A stretch of 64,000 nt of DNA from Streptomyces hawaiiensis. GTDB lineage: Bacteria > Actinomycetota > Actinomycetes > Streptomycetales > Streptomycetaceae. Below are positions 28,427 to 42,944 of this stretch, one piece after another (the stretch's first letter is position 1; each line of letters opens with the position of its first letter). Below the pieces are notes generated by a model. It searched no databases. It saw nothing but the letters and a program-made list of their open reading frames with translations, and had not been told where the DNA came from. Position numbers and translations under genes: made by a program. The stretch is taken from assembly GCF_004803895.1 (NCBI RefSeq), contig NZ_CP021978.1, forward strand, positions 1,612,001-1,676,000, in the 5' to 3' direction.

Positions 28427-29635
28427 TTACAGCCCGGCGGCCTTGCGCAGCGCGTCCACGCGGTCCGTCCGCTCCCAGGTGAACTCGGGCAGCTCGCGGC
28501 CGAAGTGGCCGTACGCCGCGGTCTGGGAGTAGATCGGGCGAAGCAGGTCGAGGTCGCGGATGATGGCGGCCGGACGGAGGTCGAAGACCTCGTCGATCGC
28601 CTTCTCGATCTTCTCCGTGTCGATCTTGGCGGTGCCGAAGGTCTCGACGAACAGGCCGACCGGCTCGGCCTTGCCGATCGCGTACGCGACCTGGACCTCG
28701 CAGCGGGTGGCGAGGCCCGCGGCCACCACGTTCTTCGCGACCCAGCGCATCGCGTACGCCGCGGAACGGTCGACCTTGGACGGGTCCTTGCCGGAGAACG
28801 CGCCACCGCCGTGACGGGCCATGCCGCCGTAGGTGTCGATGATGATCTTGCGACCGGTCAGGCCGGCGTCGCCCATCGGGCCGCCGATCTCGAAACGGCC
28901 GGTCGGGTTGACCAGGAGACGGTAGTTCTCCGTGTCGAGCTTGATGCCCTCGTCCAGCAGCGCCTTCAGCTCCGGCTCGACGACGAACTCCTTGATGTCC
29001 GGAGCCAGGAGCGAGTCCAGGTCGATGTCGGAGGCGTGCTGGGAGGAGACGACGACGGTGTCCAGACGGACCGCCTTGTCACCGTCGTACTCGATGGTGA
29101 CCTGCGTCTTGCCGTCCGGGCGCAGGTAGGGGATCGTGCCGTTCTTGCGCACGTCGGACAGACGCTTCGACAGGCGGTGCGCCAGGAAGATCGGCAGCGG
29201 CATCAGCGTCGGCGTCTCGTCCGTCGCATAGCCGAACATCAGGCCCTGGTCGCCCGCACCCTGCTTGTCGAGCTCGTCGTCGTCGCCCTCCACCCGGGTC
29301 TCGTACGCCGTGTCCACGCCCTGGGCGATGTCCGGGGACTGCGCGCCGATCGACACCGACACGCCGCAGGAGGCGCCGTCGAAGCCCTTCTTGGAGGAGT
29401 CGTAGCCGATCTCGAGGATCTTGCTCCGGACCAGCGTCGCGATGTCCGCGTACGTCTTGGTCGTGACCTCGCCGGCCACGTGCACCAGGCCGGTCGTGAT
29501 CAGGGTCTCGACGGCGACCCGGGAGGACGGGTCCTCACGCAGGAGCGCGTCGAGAATGGTGTCGCTGATCTGGTCAGCGATCTTGTCGGGGTGACCCTCG
29601 GTCACGGACTCCGAGGTGAACAGACGACGGGACAC
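28427..29635 (-). CDS. metK: S-adenosylmethionine synthetase
   Basis: Makes SAM from methionine and ATP. 402 residues. N-terminal [22 protein letters not shown], signatures [12 protein letters not shown] and the P-loop-like [19 protein letters not shown] are present. GTG start with AGGGAG ribosome site; a longer in-frame extension is not conserved. Same strand as coaBC but separated by 236 bp with its own candidate promoter (-10 TAAACT at 29715-29720) and a leader hairpin. In Streptomyces SAM level affects antibiotic production and development. Confidence 0.97.
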   Translation of the reverse strand: MSRRLFTSESVTEGHPDKIADQISDTILDALLREDPSSRVAVETLITTGLVHVAGEVTTKTYADIATLVRSKILEIGYDSSKKGFDGASCGVSVSIGAQSPDIAQGVDTAYETRVEGDDDELDKQGAGDQGLMFGYATDETPTLMPLPIFLAHRLSKRLSDVRKNGTIPYLRPDGKTQVTIEYDGDKAVRLDTVVVSSQHASDIDLDSLLAPDIKEFVVEPELKALLDEGIKLDTENYRLLVNPTGRFEIGGPMGDAGLTGRKIIIDTYGGMARHGGGAFSGKDPSKVDRSAAYAMRWVAKNVVAAGLATRCEVQVAYAIGKAEPVGLFVETFGTAKIDTEKIEKAIDEVFDLRPAAIIRDLDLLRPIYSQTAAYGHFGRELPEFTWERTDRVDALRKAAGL

Positions 29636-29677
29636 AACGCTCCCTGGGGTTGCAGCGGCTGCTGGCTGATCATTGGC

Positions 29678-29707
29678 GGACGGCGGGGGCTGCACCCGGC
29701 GCCGTCC
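29678..29707 (-). promoter_or_regulatory. Leader hairpin upstream of metK
   Basis: Stem GGACGGCG / CGCCGTCC with a 14-base loop, 43 bp before the metK start and just downstream of the candidate -10 TAAACT (29715-29720). It does not match any SAM riboswitch consensus I know. It may be an attenuator or simply a GC-rich fold. Confidence 0.35.
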
Positions 29708-29871
29708 GTGGAACAGTTTACGGGTCACGCTTCGGCCACGGTCCCCCGTCTCGCCACTCGGGAGTGCTGTGACCTGCGGCACGGGCATTCTGCCCAATGC
29801 CGAGCGGCGTTGGCCAGAGGCGCCACGCCCCGATCCGCCCGCTTTCGAGGGGGTACGCGGCGACTGCGACA

Positions 29872-31074
29872 TCAGCGGAGGCGCTCGGCGACCAGGTCCC
29901 ATACGGTTTCGGCCAGGGCTTCCTTGGGGCCGTGCGCCACCGCGGTCTCGCTGCCGTCGGCGCCGAGCACGACCGCCTCGTTCTCCTCGGAACCGAAGGT
30001 CTTGCGCTCCCCCACCTCGTTCACCACCAGCAGATCGCAGCCCTTGCGCTTGAGCTTCGTGCGGCCGTTGGCGAGGACGTCGTCCGTCTCCGCGGCGAAA
30101 CCGACGATCACCTGTCCGGCGCGGCCACGGGTCGCGGAGATCTCCGCGAGAATGTCCGGATTCCGCACCAGAGTGATCGGCTCCGGTTCCTGGCCGTCCT
30201 TCTTCTTTATCTTCCCTGCCGCGTACGCCGCCGGGCGGAAGTCCGCCACCGCGGCCGCCATCACCACGGCGTCGGCCTCGGGGGCGGCCCGCAGCACCGC
30301 CTCACGCAGTTGCACGGCGGTGCCGACCGGTACGACGTCCACCCCCGCCGGGGCCGGCAGGGTGCTGTTGGCCGCGATCAGCGTGACCCGGGCGCCGCGG
30401 GCGGCGGCGGTGCGGGCGAGGGCATAGCCCTGCTTGCCGGAGGAGCGGTTGCCGAGGAACCGGACGGGGTCCAGGGGCTCGCGGGTGCCGCCGGCACTCA
30501 CGACGACATGCCGGCCCACGAGGTCCGGCTCCCTCACGCCCCGGGCCAGCACGCGGCGGCAGACCTCGAAGATCTCGCCCGGGTCGGGCAGCCGGCCCTT
30601 GCCGGTGTCGACGCCGGTGAGGCGGCCCACGGCCGGCTCGATGACCAGGGCGCCGCGGCGGCGCAGCGTCGCCACGTTCTCCTGGGTGGCCGGGTGCTCC
30701 CACATCTCCGTGTGCATGGCGGGGGCGAAGACGACCGGGCAGCGGGCGGTGAGGAGCGTGTTGGTGAGGAGGTCGTCGGCGAGGCCGTGGGCGGCCTTGG
30801 CGAGCATGTCGGCGGTGGCCGGGGCGACGACGACCAGGTCCGCGTGCTGCCCGATGCGGACGTGCGGAACCTCGTGCACGTCGTCCCAGACCTCGGTGGA
30901 GACCGGGTTGCCGGAGAGCGCGGACCAGGTGGCGGCACCGACGAAGTGCAGCGCGGAGGCGGTGGGCACCACGCGCACGTCGTGGCCCGACTCCGTCAGC
31001 CGCCGCAGCAGCTCACAGGCCTTGTACGCGGCGATGCCTCCGCTGACCCCCAGAACGACCTTCGGCTTGTCCAC
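29872..31074 (-). CDS. coaBC: Bifunctional phosphopantothenoylcysteine decarboxylase / synthetase
   Basis: Coenzyme A synthesis: CoaB adds cysteine to phosphopantothenate and CoaC decarboxylates the product. 400 residues. The N-terminal flavoprotein decarboxylase has [17 protein letters not shown] and [13 protein letters not shown]. The C-terminal synthetase has [20 protein letters not shown] and [12 protein letters not shown] start with GGGGAGA ribosome site. Lies downstream of rpoZ by 114 bp in the conserved gmk-rpoZ-coaBC-metK order. Confidence 0.95.
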   Translation of the reverse strand: MDKPKVVLGVSGGIAAYKACELLRRLTESGHDVRVVPTASALHFVGAATWSALSGNPVSTEVWDDVHEVPHVRIGQHADLVVVAPATADMLAKAAHGLADDLLTNTLLTARCPVVFAPAMHTEMWEHPATQENVATLRRRGALVIEPAVGRLTGVDTGKGRLPDPGEIFEVCRRVLARGVREPDLVGRHVVVSAGGTREPLDPVRFLGNRSSGKQGYALARTAAARGARVTLIAANSTLPAPAGVDVVPVGTAVQLREAVLRAAPEADAVVMAAAVADFRPAAYAAGKIKKKDGQEPEPITLVRNPDILAEISATRGRAGQVIVGFAAETDDVLANGRTKLKRKGCDLLVVNEVGERKTFGSEENEAVVLGADGSETAVAHGPKEALAETVWDLVAERLR

Positions 31075-31188
31075 GTCTCTCCCCGGACCTCGGCAACCGG
31101 CACACCGTACGACTCCATGACACACCACAGGCCCGGCAGTCGGCCTGCCGGGCCTGTGGATAAGTCAACGTCAAGCTGTAGATCCTAC

Positions 31189-31461
31189 TTACTGCGCCGG
31201 ACCCTCGACGGCCTCGGACGTCAGGAGCCCCGCGTTGATCTCGCGGAGGGCGATCGAGAGCGGCTTCTCGTGGACGTGAGTGTCGACGAGAGGACCGACG
31301 TACTCGAGGAGACCCTCGCCGAGCTGCGAGTAGTACGCGTTGATCTGGCGGGCACGCTTGGCCGCGTAGATCACGAGGCTGTACTTCGAGTCGGTGGCCT
31401 CGAGGAGCTCGTCGATCGGCGGGTTGATGATGCCCTCGGGCGCGGAGATGGAAGAGGACAC
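31189..31461 (-). CDS. rpoZ: RNA polymerase omega subunit
   Basis: 90 residues, assembling with beta-prime of RNA polymerase. Contains the omega core [24 protein letters not shown] and a C-terminal REINAGLL, as in other actinobacteria. GTG start with GGAAGG ribosome site. Sits 68 bp after gmk and 114 bp before coaBC. In Streptomyces, omega loss impairs differentiation and antibiotic production. Confidence 0.95.
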   Translation of the reverse strand: MSSSISAPEGIINPPIDELLEATDSKYSLVIYAAKRARQINAYYSQLGEGLLEYVGPLVDTHVHEKPLSIALREINAGLLTSEAVEGPAQ

Positions 31462-31529
31462 GCTCTACCTTCCGATGGATGGGAAAGAACTTGTCGGGGT
31501 GATCAGCAGACCGGAACGATCAGCAATGG

Positions 31530-32123
31530 TCACACCACGTCCACCAAGGCTAGCAGCTCGCGCGCCACGTCCTCGACGGAGGTGTTGACCAGGGTGGTGT
31601 CGAACTCCGGCTCGGCCGCGAGTTCGATCTTCGCCGCCTCGAGCCGGCGCTCGATCACCTCGGGCGGTTCGGTGCCCCGCCCGGTGAGTCTGCGCACGAG
31701 CTCCTCCCAGGAGGGAGGAGCCAGGAACACCAGCTGGGCCTCGGGCATCGACTCCCGGACCAGGCGAGCGCCCTGCAGGTCGATCTCCAGGAGTACGGGC
31801 TCGCCGTTCTCCAGGCGCTCCTGCACGGCCGCACGCGGCGTGCCGTAGCGGTTGCCGGCGAACTCGGCCCACTCCAGCAGTTCCCCGTTGGCGATCAGCT
31901 TGTCCATCTCGTCGTCGGAGACGAAGAAGTAGTGGACTCCGTGCTGCTCGCCGGGGCGTGGCCTGCGGGTCGTCGCCGACACGGAGAGCCAGACCTCGGG
32001 GTGTTCCTTGCGCATATGGGCGACGACCGTGCTCTTGCCGACCCCGGAGGGGCCGGAGAGCACGGTCAGCCGCGGACGTACGTCCGGGGGCACGGGGGTC
32101 GTCCCCCGGGGTGTTGCAGCCAT
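31530..32123 (-). CDS. gmk: Guanylate kinase
   Basis: Phosphorylates GMP to GDP. 197 residues. P-loop [10 protein letters not shown] near residue 24, the GMP-binding segment [21 protein letters not shown], and [10 protein letters not shown] are all present. ATG start (MAATPRG) chosen as nearest conserved; it extends 15 residues before the LTVLSGPSG core, typical for Streptomyces. 58 bp after mihF. Confidence 0.95.
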   Translation of the reverse strand: MAATPRGTTPVPPDVRPRLTVLSGPSGVGKSTVVAHMRKEHPEVWLSVSATTRRPRPGEQHGVHYFFVSDDEMDKLIANGELLEWAEFAGNRYGTPRAAVQERLENGEPVLLEIDLQGARLVRESMPEAQLVFLAPPSWEELVRRLTGRGTEPPEVIERRLEAAKIELAAEPEFDTTLVNTSVEDVARELLALVDVV

Positions 32124-32181
32124 GCAGCGATTATCCAGCAATCCCGGAGTGCCCGGGACTCGCTTCCCCGGAGTGCCCGGT

Positions 32182-32505
32182 TCAGGAGCCGGTGCTGCCG
32201 AACTCGCGCTCCAGGGAGGCGATCTGGTTGGAACCGAGACCACGCACGCGGCGGCTCTCGGAGATGCCGAGTCGCTCCATGATCTGCTTGGCGCGGACCT
32301 TGCCCACGCCGGGCAGCGACTCCAGGAGGGCGGAGACCTTCATCTTGCCGATGACGTCGTTCTCCTGGCCCTGCTTGATGACCTCGTGAAGGGAGGCGCC
32401 GGAGTGCTTGAGTCGATTCTTGACCTCGGCCCGCTCCCGGCGAGCCGCGGCGGCCTTTTCGAGCGCGGCTGCGCGCTGTTCAGGGGTAAGGGGCGGAAGA
32501 GCCAC
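32182..32505 (-). CDS. mihF: Integration host factor (actinobacterial mIHF/sIHF)
   Basis: Nucleoid-associated protein of 107 residues, exactly the size of Streptomyces sIHF. Starts [15 protein letters not shown]. Contains the DNA-binding helix-two-turn-helix [20 protein letters not shown] and the C-terminal [17 protein letters not shown]. It binds DNA with little sequence specificity, alters supercoiling, and influences sporulation and antibiotic synthesis. GTG start with a GAGGTGA ribosome site. It is preceded by a 310-bp non-coding stretch containing a structured repeat. Confidence 0.95.
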   Translation of the reverse strand: MALPPLTPEQRAAALEKAAAARRERAEVKNRLKHSGASLHEVIKQGQENDVIGKMKVSALLESLPGVGKVRAKQIMERLGISESRRVRGLGSNQIASLEREFGSTGS

Positions 32506-32592
32506 GCCTACGTCACCTCGGATGTCGAACTGTCGGATACGGACCGGTGAGGAACCTAGTCGCCCCACACCTGGGGAGCTACGAGCAACACG

Positions 32593-32662
32593 CTTGCCCG
32601 TTCTCCCCCACTACCTAATGGGTGCGGGAGGTGCCCCCACCCGTCGGAGACTAGCGGGCAAG
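32593..32662. repeat. Structured intergenic repeat between pyrF and mihF
   Basis: Nested inverted repeat. Outer arms CTTGCCCG (32593-32600) and CGGGCAAG (32655-32662); next arms TCTCC (32602-32606) and GGAGA (32646-32650); inner GGGTGCGGGAGGTGCCCCCA, with GGGTG pairing CACCC. The core GGGAGGTGCCCCCA is one I recognise as recurring between genes in many Streptomyces. The rest of the gap (32506-32815) holds the mihF promoter region, with no ORF I can support. Confidence 0.6.
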
Positions 32663-32815
32663 TCCGCCAGAGTCAGCGAGAACAGCGGAAAAGTCCTGGT
32701 CAGCCTTCATCTGAACGGACATCTAGGACATACTGCCCCGGATTTGAGGATGTATTCAGACTCAAGCGGGTCCCGGGCCACCCATCGGAGGTCTCGCGAC
32801 AAGGTCTGGACCGCC

Positions 32816-33661
32816 TCACGAGGCCGTCACGGTGTGACGGATCTCCTCCGCGAAGCGCTCCGCGGCGTCACGCAGAGCGACCGTGTCGGGACCGTGGCGT
32901 AGCACTCCCCGGCTGACGTTCGGCACGACGTTGCGCACCGCCGTCCCGAAGACCCCGGGAAGATCGGCCGGCGTGGCCCCCTGGGCGCCGATGCCGGGCG
33001 CGAGGAGCGGGCCGTTGATGTCCAGGTCGTACGTCGACAGATCACCGAGGGTGGCGCCGACGACCGCGCCGAAGGATCCCAGCGGCTCCTCCCCCGCGTT
33101 CTCGGCGGCCAGATGCGCGAGCATCGTCGCTCCGACGTTCCGGCCGTCGGAACGCACGGCGTGCTGGACCTCGCCGCCCTCCGGGTTGGAGGTCAGCGCC
33201 AGCACGAACAGGCCCGCGCCGCTCTCCCGGGCCAGTGCGACGGCCGGGCTGAGCGAGCCGTAGCCGAGGTACGGCGAGACCGTCAGCGCGTCGGAGAACA
33301 GCGGGGCGTCCTTGTGCAGGAAGGACTCGGCGTAGGCGGCCATGGTGGAGCCGATGTCGCCGCGCTTGGCGTCCATCACGACCAGCGCGCCGGCCGCCCG
33401 GGCCTCGGCGACCGACTTCTCCAGTACGGCGACGCCACGCGAGCCGAAACGCTCGAAGAACGCGCTCTGCGGCTTGAGCACGGCGACCCGGTCGGCCACC
33501 GCCTCCACCACCGTGCGGCTGAACCGCTCCAGGCCCGCCACGTCGTCGTTCAGGCCCCACTCGGCGAGCAGGGAGGCGTGCGGGTCGATGCCGACGCACA
33601 GCGGGCCGCGCTCGTCCATGGCCCGGCGCAGGCGCGCGCCGAAGGGTTCGAGACCACTCAT
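32816..33661 (-). CDS. pyrF: Orotidine 5'-phosphate decarboxylase (type 2)
   Basis: Last step of UMP synthesis. 281 residues of the longer actinobacterial type. Substrate motif [11 protein letters not shown], catalytic lysine motif [19 protein letters not shown], and C-terminal [12 protein letters not shown] are present. The ATG overlaps the pyrD stop by 4 bp (ATGA), so translation is coupled. Last gene of the pyr operon before the mihF gap. Confidence 0.95.
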   Translation of the reverse strand: MSGLEPFGARLRRAMDERGPLCVGIDPHASLLAEWGLNDDVAGLERFSRTVVEAVADRVAVLKPQSAFFERFGSRGVAVLEKSVAEARAAGALVVMDAKRGDIGSTMAAYAESFLHKDAPLFSDALTVSPYLGYGSLSPAVALARESGAGLFVLALTSNPEGGEVQHAVRSDGRNVGATMLAHLAAENAGEEPLGSFGAVVGATLGDLSTYDLDINGPLLAPGIGAQGATPADLPGVFGTAVRNVVPNVSRGVLRHGPDTVALRDAAERFAEEIRHTVTAS

Positions 33662-34764
33662 GCCGTCTTCCTCACGTCGGCGCCCACCGCGTCGGCGAGC
33701 GTGGCATAGGGGCTCGTGGCCAGACGTGCGGCGAGCCCCTTGTGGATGGTGCGGCCCCAGAAGGGCCCCTCGTAGATGAAGGCGCTGTAGCCCTGGACCA
33801 GCGTGGCACCGGCCAGGATGCGCTGCCAGGCGTCCTCGGCGTTCTCGATGCCGCCGACGCCCACCAGGGTGATCCGGTCGCCCACGCGCGCGTAGAGGCG
33901 CCTCAGGACCTCCAGAGAGCGTTCCTTCAGGGGCGCCCCGGACAGGCCGCCGGTCTCCTTGACCAGGCAGGGGTCGGACTTCAGGCCGAGGCCGTCGCGC
34001 GCGATGGTGGTGTTCGTGGCGATGATGCCGTCCAGGCCGAGTTCCACGGCGAGGTCGGCGACGGCGTCGACGTCCTCGTCGGCGAGGTCCGGCGCGATCT
34101 TGACCAGGAGCGGGACGCGCCGCGCGGACACCGTGCGGTCGGCGGCCTCCCGGACGGCGGTCAGCAACGGACGGAGCGCCTCGGTGGCCTGGAGGTCGCG
34201 CAGACCGGGCGTGTTCGGGGAGGAGACGTTGACCACCAGGTAGTCGGCGTAGGGCGCGAGCCGCTCGGCGGACTTCACGTAGTCCGCGACGGCCTCCTCC
34301 TCCGGTACCACCTTGGTCTTGCCGATGTTGACGCCGACGACCGGCTTGAAGACGGGCGTACGGGAGGCCAGGCGGGCGGCGACGCGGAGCGAGCCGTCGT
34401 TGTTGAAGCCCATGCGGTTGATCAGCGCCCGGTCCTTGACCAGGCGGAACAGCCGCTGCTTGGGGTTTCCGGGCTGCGGTTCGCCGGTCACCGTGCCGAT
34501 CTCGACGTGGTCGAAGCCGAGCATGGCCATGCCGTCGATGCCGACGGCGTTCTTGTCGAAGCCCGCGGCGAGCCCGAAGGGGCCGTGCATGCGCAGCCCG
34601 AGGGCCTCGGTGCGCAGCTCCCTGTGGCGGGGCGCGAGGGCGGCAGCGAGGAAGGTGCGCAGCACGGGCACGCGGGCGGCCAGGCGGATCCAGCGGAAGG
34701 CCAGGTGGTGGGCCTGCTCCGGGTCCAGCCGCTTGAAGACGAGACGGAAGAAGATCTTGTACAT
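33658..34764 (-). CDS. pyrD: Dihydroorotate dehydrogenase (class 2, membrane-associated)
   Basis: Oxidises dihydroorotate to orotate with quinone as acceptor. 368 residues. The N-terminal amphipathic extension [20 protein letters not shown] is typical of class 2 membrane attachment. FMN barrel includes [24 protein letters not shown] and the active-site serine segment [16 protein letters not shown]. The ATG at MYKIF has a GAGGA ribosome site 7 bases upstream. A copy of this site plus ATG lies directly upstream (see the mini-cistron). pyrE is not in the window. Confidence 0.95.
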   Translation of the reverse strand: MYKIFFRLVFKRLDPEQAHHLAFRWIRLAARVPVLRTFLAAALAPRHRELRTEALGLRMHGPFGLAAGFDKNAVGIDGMAMLGFDHVEIGTVTGEPQPGNPKQRLFRLVKDRALINRMGFNNDGSLRVAARLASRTPVFKPVVGVNIGKTKVVPEEEAVADYVKSAERLAPYADYLVVNVSSPNTPGLRDLQATEALRPLLTAVREAADRTVSARRVPLLVKIAPDLADEDVDAVADLAVELGLDGIIATNTTIARDGLGLKSDPCLVKETGGLSGAPLKERSLEVLRRLYARVGDRITLVGVGGIENAEDAWQRILAGATLVQGYSAFIYEGPFWGRTIHKGLAARLATSPYATLADAVGADVRKTA

Positions 34765-34772
34765 GGGTGTCC

Positions 34773-34784
34773 TCACGAAGACAT
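34773..34784 (-). promoter_or_regulatory. Three-codon mini-cistron upstream of pyrD
   Basis: Minus strand ATG-TCT-TCG-TGA, with its own GAGGA ribosome site, ends inside the ribosome site of pyrD. It arises from a tandem duplication: the unit TCTTCGTGAGGAC..CC..ATG appears twice, 20 bp apart (about 34763-34800). If translated, terminating ribosomes would stop 8 bases before the pyrD ATG. Confidence 0.5.
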
Positions 34785-34798
34785 GGCGTCCTCACGAA

Positions 34799-34828
34799 GA
34801 GGGGGACACCGTTTCCGGTGTCCCCCTC
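34799..34828 (-). terminator. Hairpin between carB and pyrD
   Basis: 13-bp perfect stem GAGGGGGACACCG / CGGTGTCCCCCTC with a 4-base loop, 7 bp after the carB stop and 15 bp before the mini-cistron ATG. Either a partial terminator that lowers pyrD-pyrF expression or an mRNA-processing or stabilising hairpin. Confidence 0.7.
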
Positions 34829-34835
34829 GGGGCTG

Positions 34836-38136
<3,301 letters not shown>

Positions 38137-38144
<8 letters not shown>

Positions 38145-39279
38145 GCTGGCCCTCCATCAGGGAAACGAAGCGGTCGAACAGGTAGGCGGCGTCGTGCGGG
38201 CCGGCTGCCGCTTCGGGGTGGTACTGGACGCTGAAGGCGGGGCGGTCGAGAAGCTGGAGCCCCTCCACCACGTTGTCGTTCAGGCAGACGTGGGACACCT
38301 CGGCGCGGCCGAACGGGGTCTCGGAGACCTTCTCGAGCGGGGCGTCGACGGCGAAGCCGTGGTTGTGCGCGGTGACCTCGACCTTGCCGGTCGTCCGGTC
38401 CTGCACCGGCTGGTTGATGCCGCGGTGGCCGTACTTCAGCTTGAAGGTGCCGAAGCCGAGCGCGCGGCCCAGGATCTGGTTGCCGAAGCAGATGCCGAAC
38501 AGCGGTGTGCCGCGCTCCAGGACACCCCGCATCACGGAGACGGGGTGGTCGGCGGTGGCCGGGTCGCCCGGGCCGTTGGAGAAGAACACGCCGTCCGGGT
38601 TGACCGCGTACACGTCCTCGACGGTCGCTGTCGCCGGGAGCACGTGCACCTCGATGCCGCGCTCGGCCATGCGGTGCGGGGTCATGCCCTTGATGCCGAG
38701 GTCGACGGCGGCGACGGTGAACTTCTTCTCGCCGATGGCCGGGACGACGTACGGCTCGGTGGTGGCGACCTCGGCGGAGAGGTTCGCGCCCTTCATCTGC
38801 GGGGCTTCCTGGACGCGGGCCAGCAGTGCGGCGTCGTCCTGGATCGTGTCACCGCTGAAGATGCCGACGCGCATGGCGCCGCGCTCGCGCAGGTGGCGGG
38901 TGAGGGCGCGGGTGTCGATACCGCTGATGCCGACGACGCCCTGGGCGTCCAGCTCCTCGTCCAGGGTGCGCCGGGAGCGCCAGCTGGACGGCACGCGCGC
39001 GGGGTCGCGCACGACGTAGCCGGAGACCCAGATCTTCTTGGACTCCATGTCCTCGTCGTTCACCCCGGTGTTGCCGACGTGCGGGGAGGTCATCACCACG
39101 ACCTGGCGGTGGTACGAGGGGTCGGTGAGGGTCTCCTGGTAGCCGGTCATGCCGGTGGAGAACACCGCTTCGCCGAAGGTCTCCCCCACGGCCCCGTAGG
39201 CACGGCCGCGGAAGATCCGGCCGTCCTCCAGGACGAGTACGGCGGGAGTTTTGGTGGCTCCCCTGGTGGAGGTGGTCAT
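38137..39279 (-). CDS. carA: Carbamoyl-phosphate synthase small subunit
   Basis: Glutamine amidotransferase subunit supplying ammonia to CarB. 380 residues. N-terminal CarA domain ([30 protein letters not shown]), then class I amidotransferase with nucleophile Cys in [14 protein letters not shown] and His-Glu in [15 protein letters not shown] start [13 protein letters not shown] overlaps the preceding membrane-protein gene by 4 bp. Confidence 0.96.
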
Positions 39280-39845
39280 CGTTCGGCGCCTTCCCTGGTG
39301 TTCGTTTCGATCATGGAGTTGATGGCTTCGACCCACTCGTTGTGCTCGGCCGCGTGGTCGGAGCGGAACCCGGAGTCGATCAGCCGGTCGCCGTGCGCCC
39401 AGGTGACGACGAGCAGGCCGCCCTCGGTGAGCACTTTCCCGGCGATGCCCTTGTCGAGCCGGGCCTCGCGCAGCGCCGCGAGCGGGACGAAGAAGTCGCT
39501 CGCCCCCGGGCGTACGACGTCGAGGCCGGCGTCCGTCAGGGCCAGCTCGGCTCGGCTGCGGGTGCCCAGGCCGTGCGCGACGATGCGGTCGAGCCACTGT
39601 CCGGCGGTGGTGGAGCCGTGGTAGCGGCCGCTCAGGGTGAGCTTCGCGGGCCCCGGGTCGTCCGGTGTCACGGGCAGCTCGGGCAGGTCTCCCTGGAGGG
39701 TGCCGCGCCACTTCCAGCCCTCGCGCATCAGCCAGTAGACGAGCGCGACGAACAGGGCGAGACCGACGACCCAGCCGATGCGGGCGGCCCAGTCGGTCAC
39801 TTGCGCCGATTCCTTCTCGGCGGCCAGCAGGAGTACAGGTGTCAC
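39276..39845 (-). CDS. Single-pass membrane protein of the pyr operon (PH-like domain)
   Basis: 189 residues. A short N-terminus and one membrane segment (about residues 19-38, [18 protein letters not shown]) precede a soluble domain of about 140 residues. The domain has [26 protein letters not shown] and [20 protein letters not shown] stretches, consistent with a bacterial PH-like beta domain. No catalytic motif. GTG start overlaps the pyrC stop, and its stop overlaps carA (both 4 bp), so it is translationally embedded in the pathway. I infer an auxiliary role, such as membrane organisation of pathway enzymes, but nothing proves it. Confidence 0.82.
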   Translation of the reverse strand: MTPVLLLAAEKESAQVTDWAARIGWVVGLALFVALVYWLMREGWKWRGTLQGDLPELPVTPDDPGPAKLTLSGRYHGSTTAGQWLDRIVAHGLGTRSRAELALTDAGLDVVRPGASDFFVPLAALREARLDKGIAGKVLTEGGLLVVTWAHGDRLIDSGFRSDHAAEHNEWVEAINSMIETNTREGAER

Positions 39846-41128
39846 GTGAGCTTCCCGTCGACGAGCGTGGCCTTGCCCCGCAGCCACGTGTGCGTCACAC
39901 GGCCCGGCAGCTCACGCCCCTCGTAGGGGGTGTTGCGGCTGCGCGAGGCGAAGCCCGCGGGTTCCACGAGCCCACGGTATGCCGTGTCGACCAGGGTGAG
40001 GTTGGCGGGCTCACCTGCCGAGACGGGACGCCCGTGGCCCGTGGCCTGTCCGATCTGCGCGGGCTTGACGGACATCCGGTCGGCGACGCCGGCCCAGTCC
40101 AGCAGGCCCGTGTCGACCATGGTCTCCTGCACCACTGACAGCGCGGTCTCCAGGCCGACCATGCCCATGGCGGCCGCGGCCCACTCGCAGTCCTTGTCCT
40201 CGTGGGGGTGCGGGGCGTGGTCGGTGGCGACGATGTCGATGGTGCCGTCGGCGAGCGCCTCGCGCAGGGCCATCACGTCGCGCTCGGTGCGCAGCGGCGG
40301 GTTGACCTTGTAGACGGGGTTGTACGTGCGGACCAGCTCGTCGGTGAGGAGGAGGTGGTGCGGGGTGACCTCGGCGGTGACGGCGATGCCTCGGGACTTG
40401 GCCCAGCGGACGATCTCGACGGACCCGGCGGTCGACAGGTGGCAGATGTGGACGCGGGAGCCGACGTGGTCGGCGAGCAGGACATCCCGGGCGATGATCG
40501 ATTCTTCGGCCACCGCGGGCCAGCCACCGAGCCCCAGCTCGGCGGAGACGATGCCCTCGTTCATCTCGGCGCCCTCGGTCAGCCGCGGCTCCTGCGCGTG
40601 CTGCGCGACGACACCGCCGAAGGCCTTCACGTACTCCAGGGCGCGGCGCATGATCACGGCGTCGTGGACGCACTTGCCGTCGTCGGAGAAGACGGTGACG
40701 CCGGCGGCCGACTCGTGCATGGCGCCCAGTTCGGCGAGCTTGCGGCCCTCCAGGCCGACGGTGACGGCGCCGATGGGCTGGACGTCGCAGTAGCCGTGCT
40801 CCTTGCCGAGCCGCCACACCTGCTCGACGACACCGGCGGTGTCGGCGACCGGGAAGGTGTTGGCCATGGCGAAGACGGTGGTGAAGCCGCCGGAGGCGGC
40901 GGCGCGCGTGCCGGTGAGGACGGTCTCGGAGTCCTCGCGGCCGGGCTCGCGCAGATGGGTGTGCAGGTCGACCAGGCCCGGCAGCAGCACCTTGCCCTCG
41001 GCCTCCACGACCTCGGCGCCCTCGGCGGACAGCCCGCCGCCCACCTCGGCGATGGTCCCGCCGTCGATCAGCACGTCCTGCGGCTCGCCGCCGAGCACCT
41101 TCGCACCACGGATCAGGATCTTGCTCAT
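39842..41128 (-). CDS. pyrC: Dihydroorotase
   Basis: Cyclises carbamoyl aspartate to dihydroorotate. 428 residues, amidohydrolase fold of the type I/III group. Metal motif [18 protein letters not shown], then further ligands in [12 protein letters not shown] and the catalytic Asp in [16 protein letters not shown] start [14 protein letters not shown], 5 bp after the pyrB stop. Confidence 0.96.
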   Translation of the reverse strand: MSKILIRGAKVLGGEPQDVLIDGGTIAEVGGGLSAEGAEVVEAEGKVLLPGLVDLHTHLREPGREDSETVLTGTRAAASGGFTTVFAMANTFPVADTAGVVEQVWRLGKEHGYCDVQPIGAVTVGLEGRKLAELGAMHESAAGVTVFSDDGKCVHDAVIMRRALEYVKAFGGVVAQHAQEPRLTEGAEMNEGIVSAELGLGGWPAVAEESIIARDVLLADHVGSRVHICHLSTAGSVEIVRWAKSRGIAVTAEVTPHHLLLTDELVRTYNPVYKVNPPLRTERDVMALREALADGTIDIVATDHAPHPHEDKDCEWAAAAMGMVGLETALSVVQETMVDTGLLDWAGVADRMSVKPAQIGQATGHGRPVSAGEPANLTLVDTAYRGLVEPAGFASRSRNTPYEGRELPGRVTHTWLRGKATLVDGKLT

Positions 41129-41133
41129 CTGTC

Positions 41134-42111
41134 TTACTTCTCCTCGGTACGGGGGTGGGTGACGGCGGGCTCGTTGCCACCGAGCAGCAGGTACAGGACG
41201 GCCATCCGGATGGAGACTCCGTTCGCCACCTGCTCGACGACGGTGCAGCGGTCCGAGTCGGCCACCTGGGCGGTGATCTCCATGCCGCGGACCATCGGGC
41301 CGGGGTGCATCACGATGGCGTGCCCGGGCATCCGCGCCATGCGGTCGCCGTCGAGGCCGTAGCGCCGGGAGTACTCGCGCTCGGTCGGGAAGAACGCGGC
41401 GTTCATGCGCTCGCGCTGCACGCGCAGCATCATCACCGCGTCGGACTTGGGCAGCGTGCTGTCGAGGTCGTAGGACACCTCGCACGGCCAGGTCTCGATG
41501 CCGACCGGCAGCAGGGTCGGCGGGGCGACGAGGGTGACCTCGGCGCCGAGGGTGTGCAGCAGGTCGACGTTGGAGCGGGCGACCCGGCTGTGCAGGACGT
41601 CGCCGACGAGCGTGATGCGCTTGCCTTCCAGGTCCTGGCCGAGTCCGGCGTCCGGGCCGATCAGGCGGCGGCGCATGGTGAAGGCGTCGAGCAGGGCCTG
41701 GGTGGGGTGCTGGTGGGTGCCGTCGCCGGCGTTGACGACGACCGCGTCGATCCAGCCGGAGTTCGCCAGCCGGTACGGGGCTCCGGAGGCGCCGTGCCGG
41801 ATGACCACGGCGTCGACGCCCATGGCCTCCAGGGTCTGGGCGGTGTCCTTCAGGGACTCGCCCTTGGAGACGCTGGAGCCCTTGGCGGAGAAGTTGATGA
41901 CGTCCGCGGACAGCCGCTTCTCGGCGGCCTCGAAGGAGATCCGGGTCCGGGTGGAGTCCTCGAAGAACAGGTTGACGATCGTGCGGCCGCGCAGGGTCGG
42001 CAGCTTCTTGATCGGCCGGTCGGCGACCCGGGCCATCTCCTCGGCGGTGTCGAGGATCAGGACGGCGTCGTCGCGGGTGAGGTCGGCGGCCGAGATGAGA
42101 TGACGCTGCAT
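41134..42111 (-). CDS. pyrB: Aspartate carbamoyltransferase catalytic subunit
   Basis: Joins carbamoyl phosphate to aspartate, the committed pyrimidine step. 325 residues. Carbamoyl-phosphate motif [19 protein letters not shown] (about residues 50-68), the [11 protein letters not shown] loop, [10 protein letters not shown] and [11 protein letters not shown]. There is no pyrI regulatory subunit, as in other actinobacteria. Starts 99 bp after pyrR; that gap has a GCGTACGAC direct repeat (two copies) and no obvious terminator. Confidence 0.96.
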   Translation of the reverse strand: MQRHLISAADLTRDDAVLILDTAEEMARVADRPIKKLPTLRGRTIVNLFFEDSTRTRISFEAAEKRLSADVINFSAKGSSVSKGESLKDTAQTLEAMGVDAVVIRHGASGAPYRLANSGWIDAVVVNAGDGTHQHPTQALLDAFTMRRRLIGPDAGLGQDLEGKRITLVGDVLHSRVARSNVDLLHTLGAEVTLVAPPTLLPVGIETWPCEVSYDLDSTLPKSDAVMMLRVQRERMNAAFFPTEREYSRRYGLDGDRMARMPGHAIVMHPGPMVRGMEITAQVADSDRCTVVEQVANGVSIRMAVLYLLLGGNEPAVTHPRTEEK

Positions 42112-42210
42112 CTGTCAGGCTCCGTAAGGCAGTTCATTCGGGAGATTGGGGCAGACGGGCGCGCGAGGGCGCACTGCGCGGGCGTACGACAGCGGCGTAC
42201 GACTGGAGCG

Positions 42211-42813
<603 letters not shown>

Positions 42814-42842
42814 CCTTAAAGGACGTCAAGATTGCGCCATAC

Positions 42843-42848
42843 ACGGTA
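42843..42848 (-). promoter_or_regulatory. Candidate -10 box of the pyr operon
   Basis: TACCGT on the minus strand, giving a start near 42836 and a leader of about 59 bases that just includes the PyrR loop. No convincing -35 box is seen, so this is a positional suggestion. Confidence 0.35.
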
Positions 42849-42944
42849 GCAGGTCCTCGCGATCGCCCGAACGGCCCCCTTGGATCACCCGCTCGGCCTA
42901 ACGGAACGTTGATACCACGGAAGAGTCGGTGCGGACCATTCGGC

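Noticed and set aside
29636..29871. SAM riboswitch upstream of metK
   Set aside because: None of the conserved SAM-I, II or IV core motifs can be found; only a simple hairpin.
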